A stretch of 64,000 nt of DNA from Falciphora oryzae (GCA_000733355.1 JNVV01000014.1:721661-785660), one strand, 5' to 3'. Shown: positions 19,842-31,920, counted from the first letter of the stretch. The notes: a model not told the origin generated them from the sequence alone. Numbers and translations: made by a program.

Positions 19842-20271
19842 TCACACAAGGGCACAACAATGAAGATAGCTTCCAAGCCCGAGCTGAAATGGCGAGGAGG
19901 CTAGGGGGTAAGACGAAAGGGAAGGGCAGGAGAAAGGCCAAGGCCAAACCTGAGGCCGACGAGAAAGACCAGACCAAGGACAGCCGAAAGAAAGGTTCCA
20001 AAGCCAAAAAGGTAGAAACCGACCTGGATTCCGGTGAGAGTGATGACGAGGCGGAGAAGGAAGCAAGTGACGACGAAAAAACAAGGAGAAGCAAATAGAA
20101 GAGGGCGAGCACCAAGAAGAAGTCGAGCAAGGCGAAGGGAAAAAGAAGCAGAGCTCGGGGGACGAGTGCAGGGGTGAAGAGGATAGCGACAAGAAGGACA
20201 GCGACGAGGAAGGGGCCCAGGCGGGCAATGAGGGGAGAGAAAGGCCACGGCGTGATCAGCACAGTCAGTAG
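19728..20271 (+). pseudogene. Probable out-of-frame continuation of the AAA+ ATPase tail
   Basis: A second frame, open from about 19728, reads KEEGQNLHQEESEFANQLF, then THAPPVNTTVITQGHNNEDS, and runs through a Lys/Glu-rich stretch to a TAG at 20096-20098. At a six-A run (about 20076-20081) the sense seems to move once more, to a frame reading NKEKQIEEGEHQEEVEQGEG that ends at TAG 20269-20271. Composition is like the tail of the preceding ATPase. Each step would be repaired by one missing base, which fits either decay or indel errors in the assembly. The in-frame stop at 19839 would otherwise end the ATPase. Confidence 0.5.
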
Positions 20272-21691
20272 CGGACCGGGAAACAGAATTTGCTTGCGAT
20301 GCCAATGGACAAGCAAACCCCTCGGCTCAGGAGTGACCCCTGAAGACGATAGTGGCCAAAAACCATGGAAAAGTCACGCGACCAGGCGATAAAGACGTGA
20401 TGGACGGCCAATCGGGCGGGCGGCGGCTTGGGCAGAGGCGGACAGCGCAATTGGCCTGGGTGCCTGGGTAGGTGCCGGGCAGCCTGATTGGACCGGCAAA
20501 GACCGGATAGAGAAGGCGGTCAGGGCGCGGGCCAAGACGAAGCATCGGTCCGTCTCTGCTGTCGACGTGCATGGACTATCAGCAGCCAAGGAGGCGGCGG
20601 ATCCTACAGTACGACAGGTGCGGTTCCCTGCGAGGCCTGCCTGTGGGCTGCTCCTCCCAATAGATTGGCCGAGTGGGTCAAGCGCGCGTCACAACGCGTG
20701 AAGCTGACGGTGCAGCGGAAGATAAGAGACGCGAGCGGGAGGGCCAACGAGGCACGGCGGCGGAGCAGGGGACGACGGGATGCCATTGCCTACCTAAGGT
20801 ATGCAGGACGTCAAACAAAAGGGGTGCATAAAACAAGTCGGAAACAACACACACAGACAGACTGGCAGCCCAAAATGAAGCCGAGCGTTGCTGCGCTCAG
20901 AGGAATTACTGCCAGAATGCAACGAAAACGTCATGCAAAGACAGGGAACCGCCAAGACATGAATTTCGAGAAAGGCTCTCAAATGGGCGGTGCCCACAGT
21001 GGATTCCTAGTTGGGGCACGGCGGAGACGCCCCAGGCAAATGCGGGATCAACGATTGGGCTGGCGGGCCAGGCAGGTACGTCATTGTTCCATGGGCGCGC
21101 GACATGGTTGAGGGTCGGCTCGGCACCAGCATCGCCAAATTAGCCGCGGCCTCGGGGGCTCCGCTTGCGTTTCGAGCGGTGTTCGCGGCGAGTGGTCGGA
21201 GCGGGCTAGAGGGAGTGGGCTCCAGAAATATAGGGCATCCGTAAATGGGGCGCCAGGCCCGCAGCAAATACGTAACCGGTGGAAAGGGAAGGAAAGAGAT
21301 TGAAAAAAAAGTTGTCCGCTGGGTGTGTCTTTCGATCGACAAAATGTGCCCGTTTGCAGGTGCTCTTTTCCGATGGAAAATGAAATGGAGGGACGGAAGA
21401 GATAACAGAATTGGGGATTTGGGTTCGAGGGGAAGAACTCAGTGCCAGCCAATGTCCAATTGGGGTAAGGTCAGCAAGCAGCCCAGAAGGTCTGCCGCCC
21501 TGCTATCAGAACAAAACAAACCGCCTGGCCGGAGATGGATGGATGGATCCCACAGCAGGCGATACGTCACGTCGCAATGGGCAGGCCCTCCCTCACCCAG
21601 GCCCCCACCCGCACAGTGACCGCTTGGCTCACATCCAATCGCACGATTTAATTCCGCTTCTGGCAAGCCTATCCCCGTGCTGCGGTGCTTG
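20272..21691. other. Gene-free stretch left of the Harbinger stack
   Basis: Mid-GC sequence. The largest frame (20488-21111 +) is Arg/Gly-rich with no domain and I do not accept it. No repeats of note except short purine runs. Confidence 0.45.
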
Positions 21692-21734
21692 GGGTGTGAT
21701 CGGCTGCCACGACCGTGGCGGCCACGGTCGTGGC
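21692..21734 (+). repeat. Harbinger left inverted end, with internal palindrome
   Basis: 43 bp, exact reverse complement of 32412-32454. Positions 21706-21734 hold a near-perfect palindrome (GCCACGACCGTGGC then its complement) able to form a hairpin. Confidence 0.85.
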
Positions 21735-21950
21735 GGAGGTACGAACAGTGCTGCAGGGGGGGGTTAGGTACCGGTAGGGATGCCCCCCAATTAGGGACCG
21801 TCTGCCAAAAAGCACGTACTGTGTCAAAAGCGGGGTTTCACCGCTATTTTAGGGGGGGAGGGGCATCCAATCGGCTCTCAACAAAACACGATATCGTCAG
21901 TCTTCATCTGCACGCCAAAATTAGCCCAACCTATCACAAAAAAAATATCT
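21735..21950. other. Harbinger subterminal region
   Basis: Non-coding sequence between the left end and the Myb/SANT remnant. It contains an imperfect inverted repeat (GGATGCCCCC at about 21779 with AGGGGCATCC at about 21861) and a GGGGGGGG run at 21757-21765. Confidence 0.4.
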
Positions 21951-23640
21951 TTTGATTCCCAAGCAACGGAAGCCGACGGCGCCGTTGTTAATACTATTCT
22001 CAATACCCAAATAAACTCCCAAGCGCCAGATTTTGGTGTTGACGATCCCGATACCCGGCCCGGCGATACCCAGGCCGGCGAAAGCCCTTCCCGCAAACGG
22101 AAACGAAGCGACGGCGGCGAACCGGTTCAAGTATCTTAATCTAGCGAAAAAACCGCCCGGCTAATCAGCCTTTTCCTCGACTGCCACCGCGAGGGCCTGT
22201 TCAAAAGCTCGAAAAAAATCAACTTCAAAAACGCCTAAAAACGCGTACTAACGGCGGCAACCGAAGAATAGCCTACTTTAAAGCTATCGACTTAAACGAT
22301 CGCCAACAAATACGATAACGAACGGAAAAAATATATCGCCTGGAAGTTATGGGTTAGCCTATCAGGCAATACCTGTAATCCGGAAACGGGCGCTTACGAC
22401 GTTAATAAAGACGATCCCCGGTGGCAAAGCTTTGCAAGCGTGCATAAGATACGGAAAGTCGGATAGATCGCCGCCGGCGTACCGTTAGGGGACGTGGCCT
22501 CGTATTAAAAGCTTTGGGCGGGAGAAGCGGCAAAAGGGACCATAATCAGTCGCCCTTTTATTAAAGGGAATAAGCCTACTAAAAGATCCGCACGCGTTAA
22601 TAGCTTGGATTTATTCAACGGGTATATTCCTAAAAATAAGGATAGAAAGGGAAAGGGCGAAGGCGAAGGCGAGGGCAAAAATACTCGCTAGCGGCCGATT
22701 ATTTCTACGGCTACCCAACGAATACCCGGCCCTTTTATACCGCCGCCACCTTTTCGTGGCAGAAGGCCCTTTGCCAAGCAATTGCATTAGCGGGCAACGG
22801 ATCCGGATCTAGTAACGGCCGCAAGGAACGAAAGCGTTAACGTATTGCGCGGCCGGAAAAGGCGTCGGGTTTTTAATTTATTAAAAGGAGGGATTTCGCC
22901 GGCGAAATCCTTATCAACGAAAAGATTCTTATCAACAAAAAGATCCTTATCGCCGCCGGCATCCGTAATATTAAAGGAATAAATATCTAACGTGGTTCAT
23001 CACCGAGTGGGTCATATCAGCGAATGGGTCACTTCAAAATCCCATACTAAACGCCGTTTTCGACCCCCCGGTTAAATCCACCAATTTTTAATAAAATTCC
23101 ATGAAAATTTAATATGTTATATTTAACTATATAGCCGATTTTATAATTATTTTTCCAAAATTTTATTAGCATTATTTTTAGGTGAGTTTTAAACACTGTG
23201 CAAGACACTGTGTGTAAATAGTAAATCACCTTAAAATAGTAATAATAAAAATGTGGAAAAATAATCATAAAATCGGTTATATAGTTAAATATAACATATT
23301 AAATTTTCATGGAATTTTATTAAAAATTGGTGGATTTAACCGGGGGGTCGAAAACGGCGTTTAGTATGGGATTTTGAAGTGACCCATTCGCTGATATGAC
23401 CCACTCGGTGATGAACCACGTTAATGTTATATTAATATTAGCGGGTTCCTTTAATAAACGCACCCCAAACGTATCTAAAAAAAGCGATTAGATCCTTTTT
23501 AATAGCTTACCGGATTAAATTTAAACGTTTTAAGTTTTTCCGTATCGTTCGCCGTTTGAAATTACCGGAAAAGGCCAAACTTTGGGTAATATCGGATAAA
23601 AAAGGTTGGGATACGTATGTATCCAAAATTCGGGAAGCTA
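21951..23640 (+). pseudogene. Harbinger Myb/SANT-like accessory protein, broken
   Basis: Reading through stops, the + strand gives YDNERKKYIAWK, then SLSGNTCNPETGAYDVNKDD and PRWQSFASVHKIRKVG, characteristic of the Myb/SANT-like domain in the second protein of PIF/Harbinger elements, which helps bring the nuclease to the ends. A Gly/Glu and Pro-rich middle follows, then, beyond the MITE at 22990-23421, a C-terminal stretch LPEKAKLWVISDKKGWDTYV. Stops such as TAG and TAA often stand where Gln or Trp is expected, as RIP would produce. The MITE inserted near 22989 splits the gene. It is not functional. Confidence 0.65.
22990..23421. mobile_element. Foldback MITE (432 bp) inserted in Harbinger gene
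   Basis: Flanked by TA (22988-22989, 23422-23423). The arms, each about 200 bp, are nearly perfect complements around a loop near 23195-23220. The tips read ACGTGGTTCA and are followed by two related units, TCACCGAGTGGGTCA and TCAGCGAATGGGTCA. Size, tips and even the loop sequence (AACACTGT...ACTGTGTGTAAATA) match the MITE at 13302-15594, although the arms have diverged. It is non-coding; its movement probably depended on a pogo-class transposase like that at 13539. Confidence 0.9.
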
Positions 23641-23650
23641 ATTGATATTA

Positions 23651-23717
23651 ATTTTAGCGTTATTTTTAGCGTTATTTTTAACGTTATTTTTAGCGTTATT
23701 TTTAACGTTATTTTTAT
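23651..23717 (+). repeat. 12-bp tandem repeat in Harbinger intergenic gap
   Basis: About 5.5 copies of TTTTTAGCGTTA, alternating AGCG and AACG, lying between the convergent Harbinger genes. G/A alternation is again transition-type. Confidence 0.85.
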
Positions 23718-23849
23718 GTTTGTAGGGTAATTTCCATTTTTTAGTTAAAGTTAAAGTTAAAATCCGCAACGAGGCATTTAAATATTAAACCCGACTACCT
23801 TACCGCTAACAACTATCGCTAACAACTACCGCTAACAACTTTCGTTTTT

Positions 23850-25000
23850 GCTACAATTAATTCAATCTACCGACCCGGGCGTTATATTGCATCGCCATCC
23901 TTTCCGCGAACCTCAAACGGATATAATCCTAGTGGAGGTCCTTCAACTCTCGCCAACAAACCTCGCGCGCCCGGGAAAAAGTTTCTCAATCCGGCTCCTC
24001 CAATTACCAATCCTTCCGGCCCGCCAAAACCAGATTGTGCAAAGTAGTCACCGCGTATACGATCTTCGCTTAGGTACTAAAGCTATACTTTGCCGGTACG
24101 TTCCTAACGATCCTTTAGCGCCTTTTTAAGCACCTAAATGCTCGTTCAACCATTATCCTCGTCCGGAAATAACGTAAATTAAATAACTTTTTCCGGGTAA
24201 ACGGTAGCGCTTCCGTTTCCTTCCAATTTTACAAATAATACCTAATACCGGGGAAAGGTATAACGATCCCGGGTTTGGTTTTAAAACCGGCATCTGTTAG
24301 GTAATACCTATCCCGTAGTATTTAAAACCCTTTATTTAATACTTCCCCTAATAAAATCAAATCGTTTATAAAGCCTTCAGCGCCGGCTAACACGTAAATA
24401 AACGCCATATTAGATTTAATTGCCGCAAAAACGTTTTGCGTTACCCTCCCTTTCCAATCAATCCATAGCTTTTGCGCTATACCTTTAATAAAGGCCGAAA
24501 CGTACGTACCATCGATCGCTCCGATATAGCCGCTCAACCCCGCGGCAACTGCCAAATCGAATTCAATCCCCGGGTCCAACCACCCATCGGGAGGCAAACG
24601 TACAGCTGCTAAATGGAATTGTTGCATACCAATTAGCACCTTATAAAAAACCTCGCTAACCGTGCTTTGCGCAATTACAAATAAATACGAAGCGACCCGT
24701 TAGGAAGCTCACTACGCAACGATTAACATAAAAATTATCAGCTTATAAACAGGCTTTTCAAATCGAATGCCTCAAAATCTGGCGTTAGTAATTAGCCAAT
24801 TTAGGAAAAAACTGAATTTCTCTTTTATTAGGCGGAATAAACTGTAAAAACGAACCTCGTTGCTTTTTAAAAGGTTTCGGGCGGTAGCGGCGGCATACGG
24901 ATAGCCACCAGTATAAATAACCGCCCTTAACAAAAGGTAACGGCGGCGTTGCTTTAGTAGTAGGTTTATTTAGCGCAAACCTTTTTTCTCCCCGCAAAAT
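23850..25000 (-). pseudogene. PIF/Harbinger DDE transposase, broken
   Basis: The best preserved part (24322-24639, minus) reads GYIGAIDGTYVSAFI, then TQNVFAAIKSNMAFIYVLAG and AEGFINDLILL, the central nuclease region of DDE_Tnp_4 proteins; the D of AIDGT is one catalytic acid and the D of FIND another. Further 3' (about 23900-24290) come YLADAGF, a stop, then FNLRYFRTRIMVERAFRCLK and KIVYAVTTLHNLVL, matching the last catalytic acid (E of VERAF) and the conserved C-terminus. The N-terminus lies towards 25000. Several internal stops, mostly at Gln/Trp positions, fit RIP. The enzyme would cut the element ends if intact; here it cannot be made. Confidence 0.72.
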
Positions 25001-25299
25001 TGCACCAAATAAAAAACAAAGTAAACAGCAATTATTACCGCTACCTTAACCTTGTTAGAAATAGGGCCCATAGTAGGCATATTGGAAATAGCTTCTTTTT
25101 TGCCAACAGATTTGCAAAAAAACGGATGCAGATAATAACGCGGCCACGGCGCCGTAACAGCGCCGCCACGCCCATTTTCCTATCGTAACCGCAATAGCGC
25201 AAAAACAAAGGCCTGAGCCAATTTTGACTGTACCGCTAGTACAAATTAGGCTTAGATTTGGCCTAAAACGCCTCCTCGCAAACTGGGTACTTCATCTAA
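25001..25299. other. Harbinger segment left of the LTR insertion
   Basis: AT-rich, non-coding. Probably the 5' flank of the minus-strand Harbinger transposase, which resumes at 32292 beyond the LTR element. Confidence 0.4.
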
Positions 25300-25594
25300 T
25301 GTCACACGGAAAAACCCGTGGACCCAACTAGTCGGCATCACGAGTCGGCCTCACGGAGGTTTAAAGACCCGCATAGGCGGTCAACGGCCCTGAGGCTAAG
25401 CGGTGAAGGTCGGAAGGCAGTGTGAATCATGTATTCGATATTTCGCACGGATTACAAAGGGTTTATATAAACCCTGCCATCTCCTATGTCCTTCACGAGA
25501 GATTCCTTCCTCCTTAAGCATCTCTTGAGCCCATAGAAAGATTATCTGCAATCTAGAGATTCTTTTTCTAAGCCGTTTTTGACCCTTTGTTATA
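25300..25594 (+). repeat. 5' LTR (295 bp)
   Basis: Starts TGTCACACGG. A TATATAAA-like element (TTTATATAAACCC, about 25460) sits at the expected promoter place. Compared with the 3' LTR it carries about 17 transition differences and no transversion. Confidence 0.93.
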
Positions 25595-25957
25595 AATAAT
25601 CTTTTTCCGCTTTGCCCCCTGACGGAAGCCTTACTATCTTTCCTCCTAAGCTTTGGAGAGGCCCTGTTAGTCGGCACCCCCAAGCCCCAACTGTTGCCTT
25701 CTTTAGCGAATAAAACCCTGGGGCCATACCATAGACATTTTGACTGTTACCGGTGTTTTCGAACGGGTGAAAGCGAGAAGAATATACAAGAGGGTCGTTT
25801 TACCCTTTCAGTTACCTTGGAGAAACTACGGGACTCCAAAAGAGGCCGGAAATTCTCCCTTGTACCTTTGGGATTTTACGTTGCCTAGGAATATAGGGAA
25901 CCGGACCCTTTCATTTCGTTTGTAACGACATCTTCTTCCCTACCAAGCGATTTTAGC
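25595..25957 (+). other. LTR element leader region
   Basis: Sequence between the 5' LTR and the probable gag start. No clear tRNA-complementary primer site is visible after the LTR (AATAATCTTTTTCCG). Chromoviruses of the Tf1 type prime themselves, but I cannot show that here. Confidence 0.4.
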
Positions 25958-28281
25958 ATGCCGGCTGTGGAATCCCCTTCTTTGCCTAGCGATTCCGGTA
26001 TGCCTGCCGATACCATGCCGGCCTAATCTGAAAAAGCGGCCGGAAAAGCCCCCGAAAGCCCCTCCCGGTTTGCACCGAAAGAACGTTAAAATACACTTAT
26101 GCTTAACGATTAAAAGGCATTTATCCTTTATTTGGCACCCCCCTTTAGCATAGCCTTCGAACAATAAGCCCTTATATCCGTAGGACGCCTTTACGACCCC
26201 CCGGGCTGGATGACCGAAATCCAGCAGGAATTTATTAGTACGCACGAAGCAATTTCGGCCCTATCCCGAAATGTAAGCTAGGAAATCCTCGCCGATTGGG
26301 AACAAATCCGCGAAATTAAAACCCATTACGACCATATCACCTACGCGTACAATACCGTCGTTTCATTATATAAAAAAAGCCTAATCGCTTCCGCCGACCA
26401 ACAAAAGGCATTCCGGCAACGGATTATCGGAGAAAGCTAAGCATTTGCACAATAAATCTAGGCTACGATTGCCATTTTGGCTAAAAAGTAACAAACCCGT
26501 TCGGAGGCCCTAGTTCAGTTCCGGGACGTTACTCGGGCCCAACAAAACCACTTGCAAAACCTATAAGCACGATTTTCCACTTTCAAAAAGGGAGTTACTA
26601 ATTAGGCCGTTAATAAAAATGCCTAAATCCAGGATTTCCTAATTAAAAAGCACGTATCGCCCGAAGCCTTTACTAATGCCGAACGACGTATATTAGCCCA
26701 AACGCATTAATTCGTTAGGGACGCCGTACGGGAAAACCGGCGATTTGCGGCATAAAAAAGGCGGCTTAAATTAGCTACAGTACTTTCGGCCCTTTAAAAA
26801 TCGTCCCTTCCACCGGGCTCACGTCAAAGCACTTTAGTAAAGGGGGAACCCGTCCCTTCCACGGAAAAACCCCTACCCTAATCGGCGTTTAAAACGTTGG
26901 CATCATTACGCTAGGGTCTTCAGGACCCTTTATCATCTGATAACCTCCGACGGCAACAAGTTCGGGCTACTGCCTCCGTTGCCCAACAACAGTACAAGGC
27001 CGCAACGGCAGGTCCCCGGCATTCCGGAAGCTTCGGAGAACTTCTTTAGGGGCCTCCCCAAAGGCCACCTAACGAACCTCCCAAGCATATTGCTATTCTT
27101 TTAAAACCTTTAAAACTTTCGGACTCCTTTTCGGAAAACGATGCTTTTAAAAATAACGGACGGGCTTCCAAAGACCCCGATTTGCGGGATTTTATTAAAG
27201 CCATCCAATAAAAAACTGCTCGCCCGCGTAATCCGATCCTTACGGCCGTTATTAACCCAGTCCAGCTTAATAAGCCCCCTAGTTACGACGGCAAGGACTT
27301 GGCTAAATTTAAGCTATAGTGGCTTCGCGTTACCTCCTATATAGAAACTTACGTTAAAAGCTTTCCTAACGATACCGTTAAAATCAATTAGGTCGGGTCC
27401 CTATTTACGGAAAACGCATAAATTTGGCACTATTAACGCCTTCGGTCCTTTTAAAGCGCGTAATTTAAAAATAACTAGCGGGCCTATTCGGCGGCCCTAT
27501 AAGAACGCTTCCGGGACGCCACCGAACACTACCGTAACGCCAAAAAAATAAGGGAGCTTAGGTATAAAGGAAATACCGTTCAATACCTTACTAAACTTTT
27601 CGACCTTAACGAAACGGTGTAATGGTCGGGCGTTATATTTAGGGAGCACATTTCCCGCACCCTTCCAAAGGAAATTACCAAATTGGTATATTCCCGTTGC
27701 GGAAAAATCCTTAATACGGACGAAGAATTCCTCGCCGCAATCCAGGAAGCCGGCAAAATCCACGAGGTTATGCTCTAGGACCCTAGGCTAACCCCGAAAG
27801 ATAAGGGAAAAAACGAGCCCGTTTCGACTTCGGAACGTTTGAACGCGGGCCGTCGCTAAGGCAAAGGTTTTAAGGACAAAAGCCAAAATCCATCCTCAAG
27901 CTCCCGTTCCGGAAAGAAGGCTAACGATAAGGCTGCTAATAAAAAAAGTAACGTTTGGATTACGACCAAACTGGCATTCGAAAGGGTCGAATAACGCGAT
28001 ATCAACGTACGAAAGTTGGCTAAAGCCGACTGCTGGCGCTGTGGAAGAGAAGGGCACTATACGTTGGAATGTTACGCCAAAAAGGACATTAACGGCAAGG
28101 AATTCCCTCCTGCACCGGCAAAGACGGCCGGCGCCAAGTTTATCCTTAAACGCTTTGCGATAAACGAATAAGAGGAATAGCTACAGGCTAAAAGGGCTAA
28201 AATTGCAGGCTTCGTTTCGGAAGCCCTAAGCGAAACACGAATTTTTAAATTATTAGATTTGGAATCGGACGATGACTGTTA
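25958..28281 (+). pseudogene. Retrotransposon gag, many RIP-type stops
   Basis: One reading frame can be followed from an ATG at 25958 to TAA at 28279-28281, interrupted by numerous TAG/TAA codons. It contains a capsid-like helical region (PPSYDGKDLAKFKL, then ERFRDATEHYRNAKKIRELR and LPKEITKLVYS) and near its end a CCHC zinc knuckle CWRCGREGHYTLEC (about 28031-28072) that would bind RNA. Most stops stand where Gln would suit (CAG or CAA changed to TAG or TAA), the direct result of C-to-T change at CpA. No full-length Gag can be made. Confidence 0.75.
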
Positions 28282-28288
28282 ACAACCA

Positions 28289-31200
28289 TTGACTATCGCT
28301 GCTGCCCGAAGGCCTTTAACGGATAAAGAGCTCGTAAGGCCGATCTTCCGTATATATATACGGGCAAAGGGATCGAAGGAGATATTTGTTCGGGTTCTTT
28401 TGGACGGAGGCAGCGATATAAAGGTTATTTTAAATAAAATAGCTAAACAGCTTCCAGGGTATTTGGTCGATAAAGCTATTCCCCGCATTATAACTACCTT
28501 TTTAGGGGCGGTTAAACCAAAAGCCGGAAAGCAACTAGTGGTTAACGTTACCTTCCGGCACAAAACGTACTATTTTATGGAAACGTTCGAAGTTAATCCT
28601 ACGGATCCAAATTGCGACGTTATCCTACCTTTCGCATAGCAAAAGCAATACCTACCGTTAGGTTTATTGGATCGCGACCTTCGGGATATCCGTATGGATT
28701 CGGATAAGTGCTGGAAGTGCAACAAGCCCCGGGCCCGAAAGCCGCCGGATTTACGGCTACTTAAAGGCTTACGCTTTCGGGAAAATATAAAAACAGTCGA
28801 GCCTGCGACTATTACCGCCATTAAGTACGGGCATAGTATTCCTTCCCTTAAGGAAGTGGCCAAAGCAGATTTAGACGGCCTCGAATCGGTATTAAAGGAG
28901 TTTAGGGAATTCCTTCTTATTATAACGGAAGCGGCCGCTATACGCTTTCCCGATCATTAGCCCTAGGACTACGAAATTCACCTAAAGGAAGGAGCCTAAT
29001 TAACCTATAAACCCTTATACCAAATAAGCTAAAAGGAGCTGGACGTTTTAAAGCTTTAGCTGGGAAAGCATATGCGAACCGGCAAAGTTAAGCCATACAA
29101 AATTGCTAACAGTTCGCCCTTTATGTTCGCATAAAAAAAAAACCCCTTTGATCCTTTAAAGGTAGTGGTCGACTATAGGGACGTTAACGTTAAAACGATC
29201 CCGATTCGGTGCCCTATCCCGTTTATTACGGAGCTTTAAAATCGATTTCGAAATGCCAAATGGATAACGAAAATCGATTTTAAAACCGGGTTTAACTTAA
29301 TTCGAATAAAAGAAGGCTACGAATGGTTTATAGCTTTTCGTTGCAAATACGGAGTCTTTGAATTTACGGTTATGCCCATAGGCTTTATTAACGCCCCCGC
29401 TACTTTTTAAAGCATAATGAACTATATTTTTATGGACTTTATCGATACCGGGCTTTTTGTATATTTGGATAACCTTTTAATATACGCCGAAATTAAAGAA
29501 TAATACGACGATTTGGTAAAGGAGGTGCTTTGCCGCTTTACCAAGCATAATTTAGCCGTAGCCCTTTGCAAATGCGTTTAGGGGGTGCACGAAGTCGAAT
29601 TTTTTGGTTACATAATAGGACCTAATGGCATCGCAATATTTAAGGATAAAATGGACGCTATTATGCAATAGGAAGCTTCCAAATGCTTTAAGGACTTCCA
29701 ATCCTTTATTGGCTTTGCCAACTTTTACAAAAGGTTTATTAAAAGGTTTTCCGGAATTGTTAGGCTTATAACGACGGCCAACGCTTTACTTAAAAGCCAA
29801 TAGCGATGGACCCCCGAAATAGACCAAGCTTTCGAGGCTTTTAAAGTCGCTTTTATTTCGCTTCCGATATTCCGGCATTTCGATCCGTTTTTCCCGGCGC
29901 AAATTAAGGTAAACGTTTCGGACTTTGCCTTTAAAGGGGTACTATCCCAAAAGGACCCCGAAACCAATAAACTGCACCCCGTTGCCTTTTATTTACGCAA
30001 AATGTCGCCCGCCGAAATTAACTATAAAATCCACGATAAGGAACTTTTAGCGGTCGTCGATTATTTCGCTAGGTGGAAGCATTACTTTAAAAGGGCAAAG
30101 CACCGGATAAAGGTTTATACGGATTACCGGAACCTCGAATATTTCCTAACGGCCAAAATTTTTAATCGAAAGCAAGTTAAATAGGCACAACAATTAGCTG
30201 GTTATTGGTTTATAATCAATTACCGGCTAAAAAAGCAAAATAAAAAGGCCGATATGCTATCGAAATTACCCTAGCACAAGCTTAAAAAAAAGGGAGTAAA
30301 AATTAGCCGATTACAACGATTTTGCAAAAAAAACACTTCCTAACAAAAATTTCGGCCCTAAAAGGACAAAAAAATAACCTTATGGAAGAAGCTTTGCCGC
30401 AAAAAGCACCTTCTTTCCTCCTATCCCTAAACCGGTTTTATAATATTCCAATCCTAAAATGGGCTACGGAATTTACTAATAAAGTTAAACAAACTGGTAT
30501 ATCGGATTCCAAATACTAAGGCCGTTTCCAAAAGCCCGAAAAGGGTGAAAAAGTTAAGGATGGCCTCCTTTATTATAAGGAAAAACTGTAGGTGCCAACG
30601 GAGGCCTTGCAAAAGGAAGTCCTCGAATCCGAACATAATATAAAAGTCGCTAAACATATAGGTATGGATAAAACCTTCGAATTAATTACTCGGTATTTTT
30701 AATGGCCCAATATCGAGGCAAAAGTCTGGGAATACGTAAGGGGATACCTGGAATGCTAACGCAATAAGGCCCCAAAGCATGCCCCCTTTGGACCCCTACA
30801 ACTTATAGAGCTGCATTACCAGCTTTAGAAGACGGTGGCTATAAATTTCATTACGGACCTCCCTTTAAACGATAGGTGCGATTCAATCTGGGTAATAGTA
30901 AACCCCTTTACTAAAATGGCGCATTTCGTCCCCCTTAAAATCGAAGGTAAGAAATCGGATGATTTTATCCGCATTTTCGCTAAAAAATACTGGCGACTGC
31001 ACGGTATACCCCTAAATATTATCTCTAATAGGGATTCCAAATTTACAAACCACTTATAAAAAGATTTCTTCCGTCTGGTGGGCATAAAGCCAAAAATAAG
31101 CATTGCCTTTTATCCCCAAACGGATGGACAAACCGAAAAGCTTAACCAAAGCCTGGAAGCCTACCTTAGGTCCTTCGTAAACTACGAAATAACCGATTAG

Positions 31201-31920
31201 GTTAAACTGCTACCCACGGCAGAATTTGCCTATAATAATACATTTTCGGCAAATACTTCCATTACCCCTTTTTTTCGCCAATTACGGGTATTACCCAACT
31301 TCCAATAATCCCCCTCTCCCAGGACGAGTACGCAATCCAACAAGCTAACTTTACCGGCATTGGATAACCCAGGTGCACGAAAAAGCCAAACGGCACCTCG
31401 AAAAAGCCCGGGAACGGATAAAGCATTGGGCTAACAAAAAAAAAAGCCCTTCGCCGGTCCTTACCGAAAAACAGCTTGTTATACTAAACGCTCGGCACAT
31501 AAAAACCCGTCGCCCTACCAAAAAACTCGATGCCAAAATGCTCGGGCCCTTCCGGATCCTTAAAATCATCTCTCCCACGGCGGTACAACTAACCCTGCCT
31601 AAAACCTGGAAAATCCATAACGCTTTTCACGTATCCCTTATCAAGCCCTACCGCTCTAGCATTCAGGCACGACCTAACCCTAACCAGGTATTGCAAAAGG
31701 CCCTTTCGGTTATAGGAAATTTCGTTATAAAGAAAGTTATAAATTCCATAAACACAAGCGGGAAAGTTCGTTACTTTGTCCAATGGGAGGATTACCCACG
31801 CAAAAAGGACTAGACGTAGGAACCTTGGGAACATTTCGATACCGACGGATCTAAGCAGCACGTTATTGCTTTTCATCGGCTCAACCCCGACAAGCCTAGG
31901 GACCCCCGCGTACCACTAAA
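28289..31920 (+). pseudogene. Retrotransposon pol (PR-RT-RH-IN-chromodomain), broken
   Basis: Domains in order: aspartic protease about 28340-28640 (active site reads LLDGGSDI instead of the usual DSGSD type); reverse transcriptase about 28960-29760 (ITKIDFKTGFN, GFINAPATF; the YxDD box reads YLDN); RNase H about 29830-30270 (NVSDFAFKGVLSQ, HDKELLAVVDYF); integrase about 30640-31300 (zinc-finger part, then an altered catalytic core, with ISNRDSKF showing Asp replaced by Asn, and [12 protein letters not shown]); chromodomain about 31700-31910 (VRYFVQWEDYP, EPWEHFDTDG), which marks it as a chromovirus that would target heterochromatin. Asp-to-Asn and Gln-to-stop changes are both G-to-A or C-to-T. 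The element cannot move by itself. Confidence 0.88.

Noticed and set aside
20488..21111. 207-codon + strand frame
   Set aside because: Arg/Gly/Gln-rich without recognisable features or splice pattern; no neighbour support.
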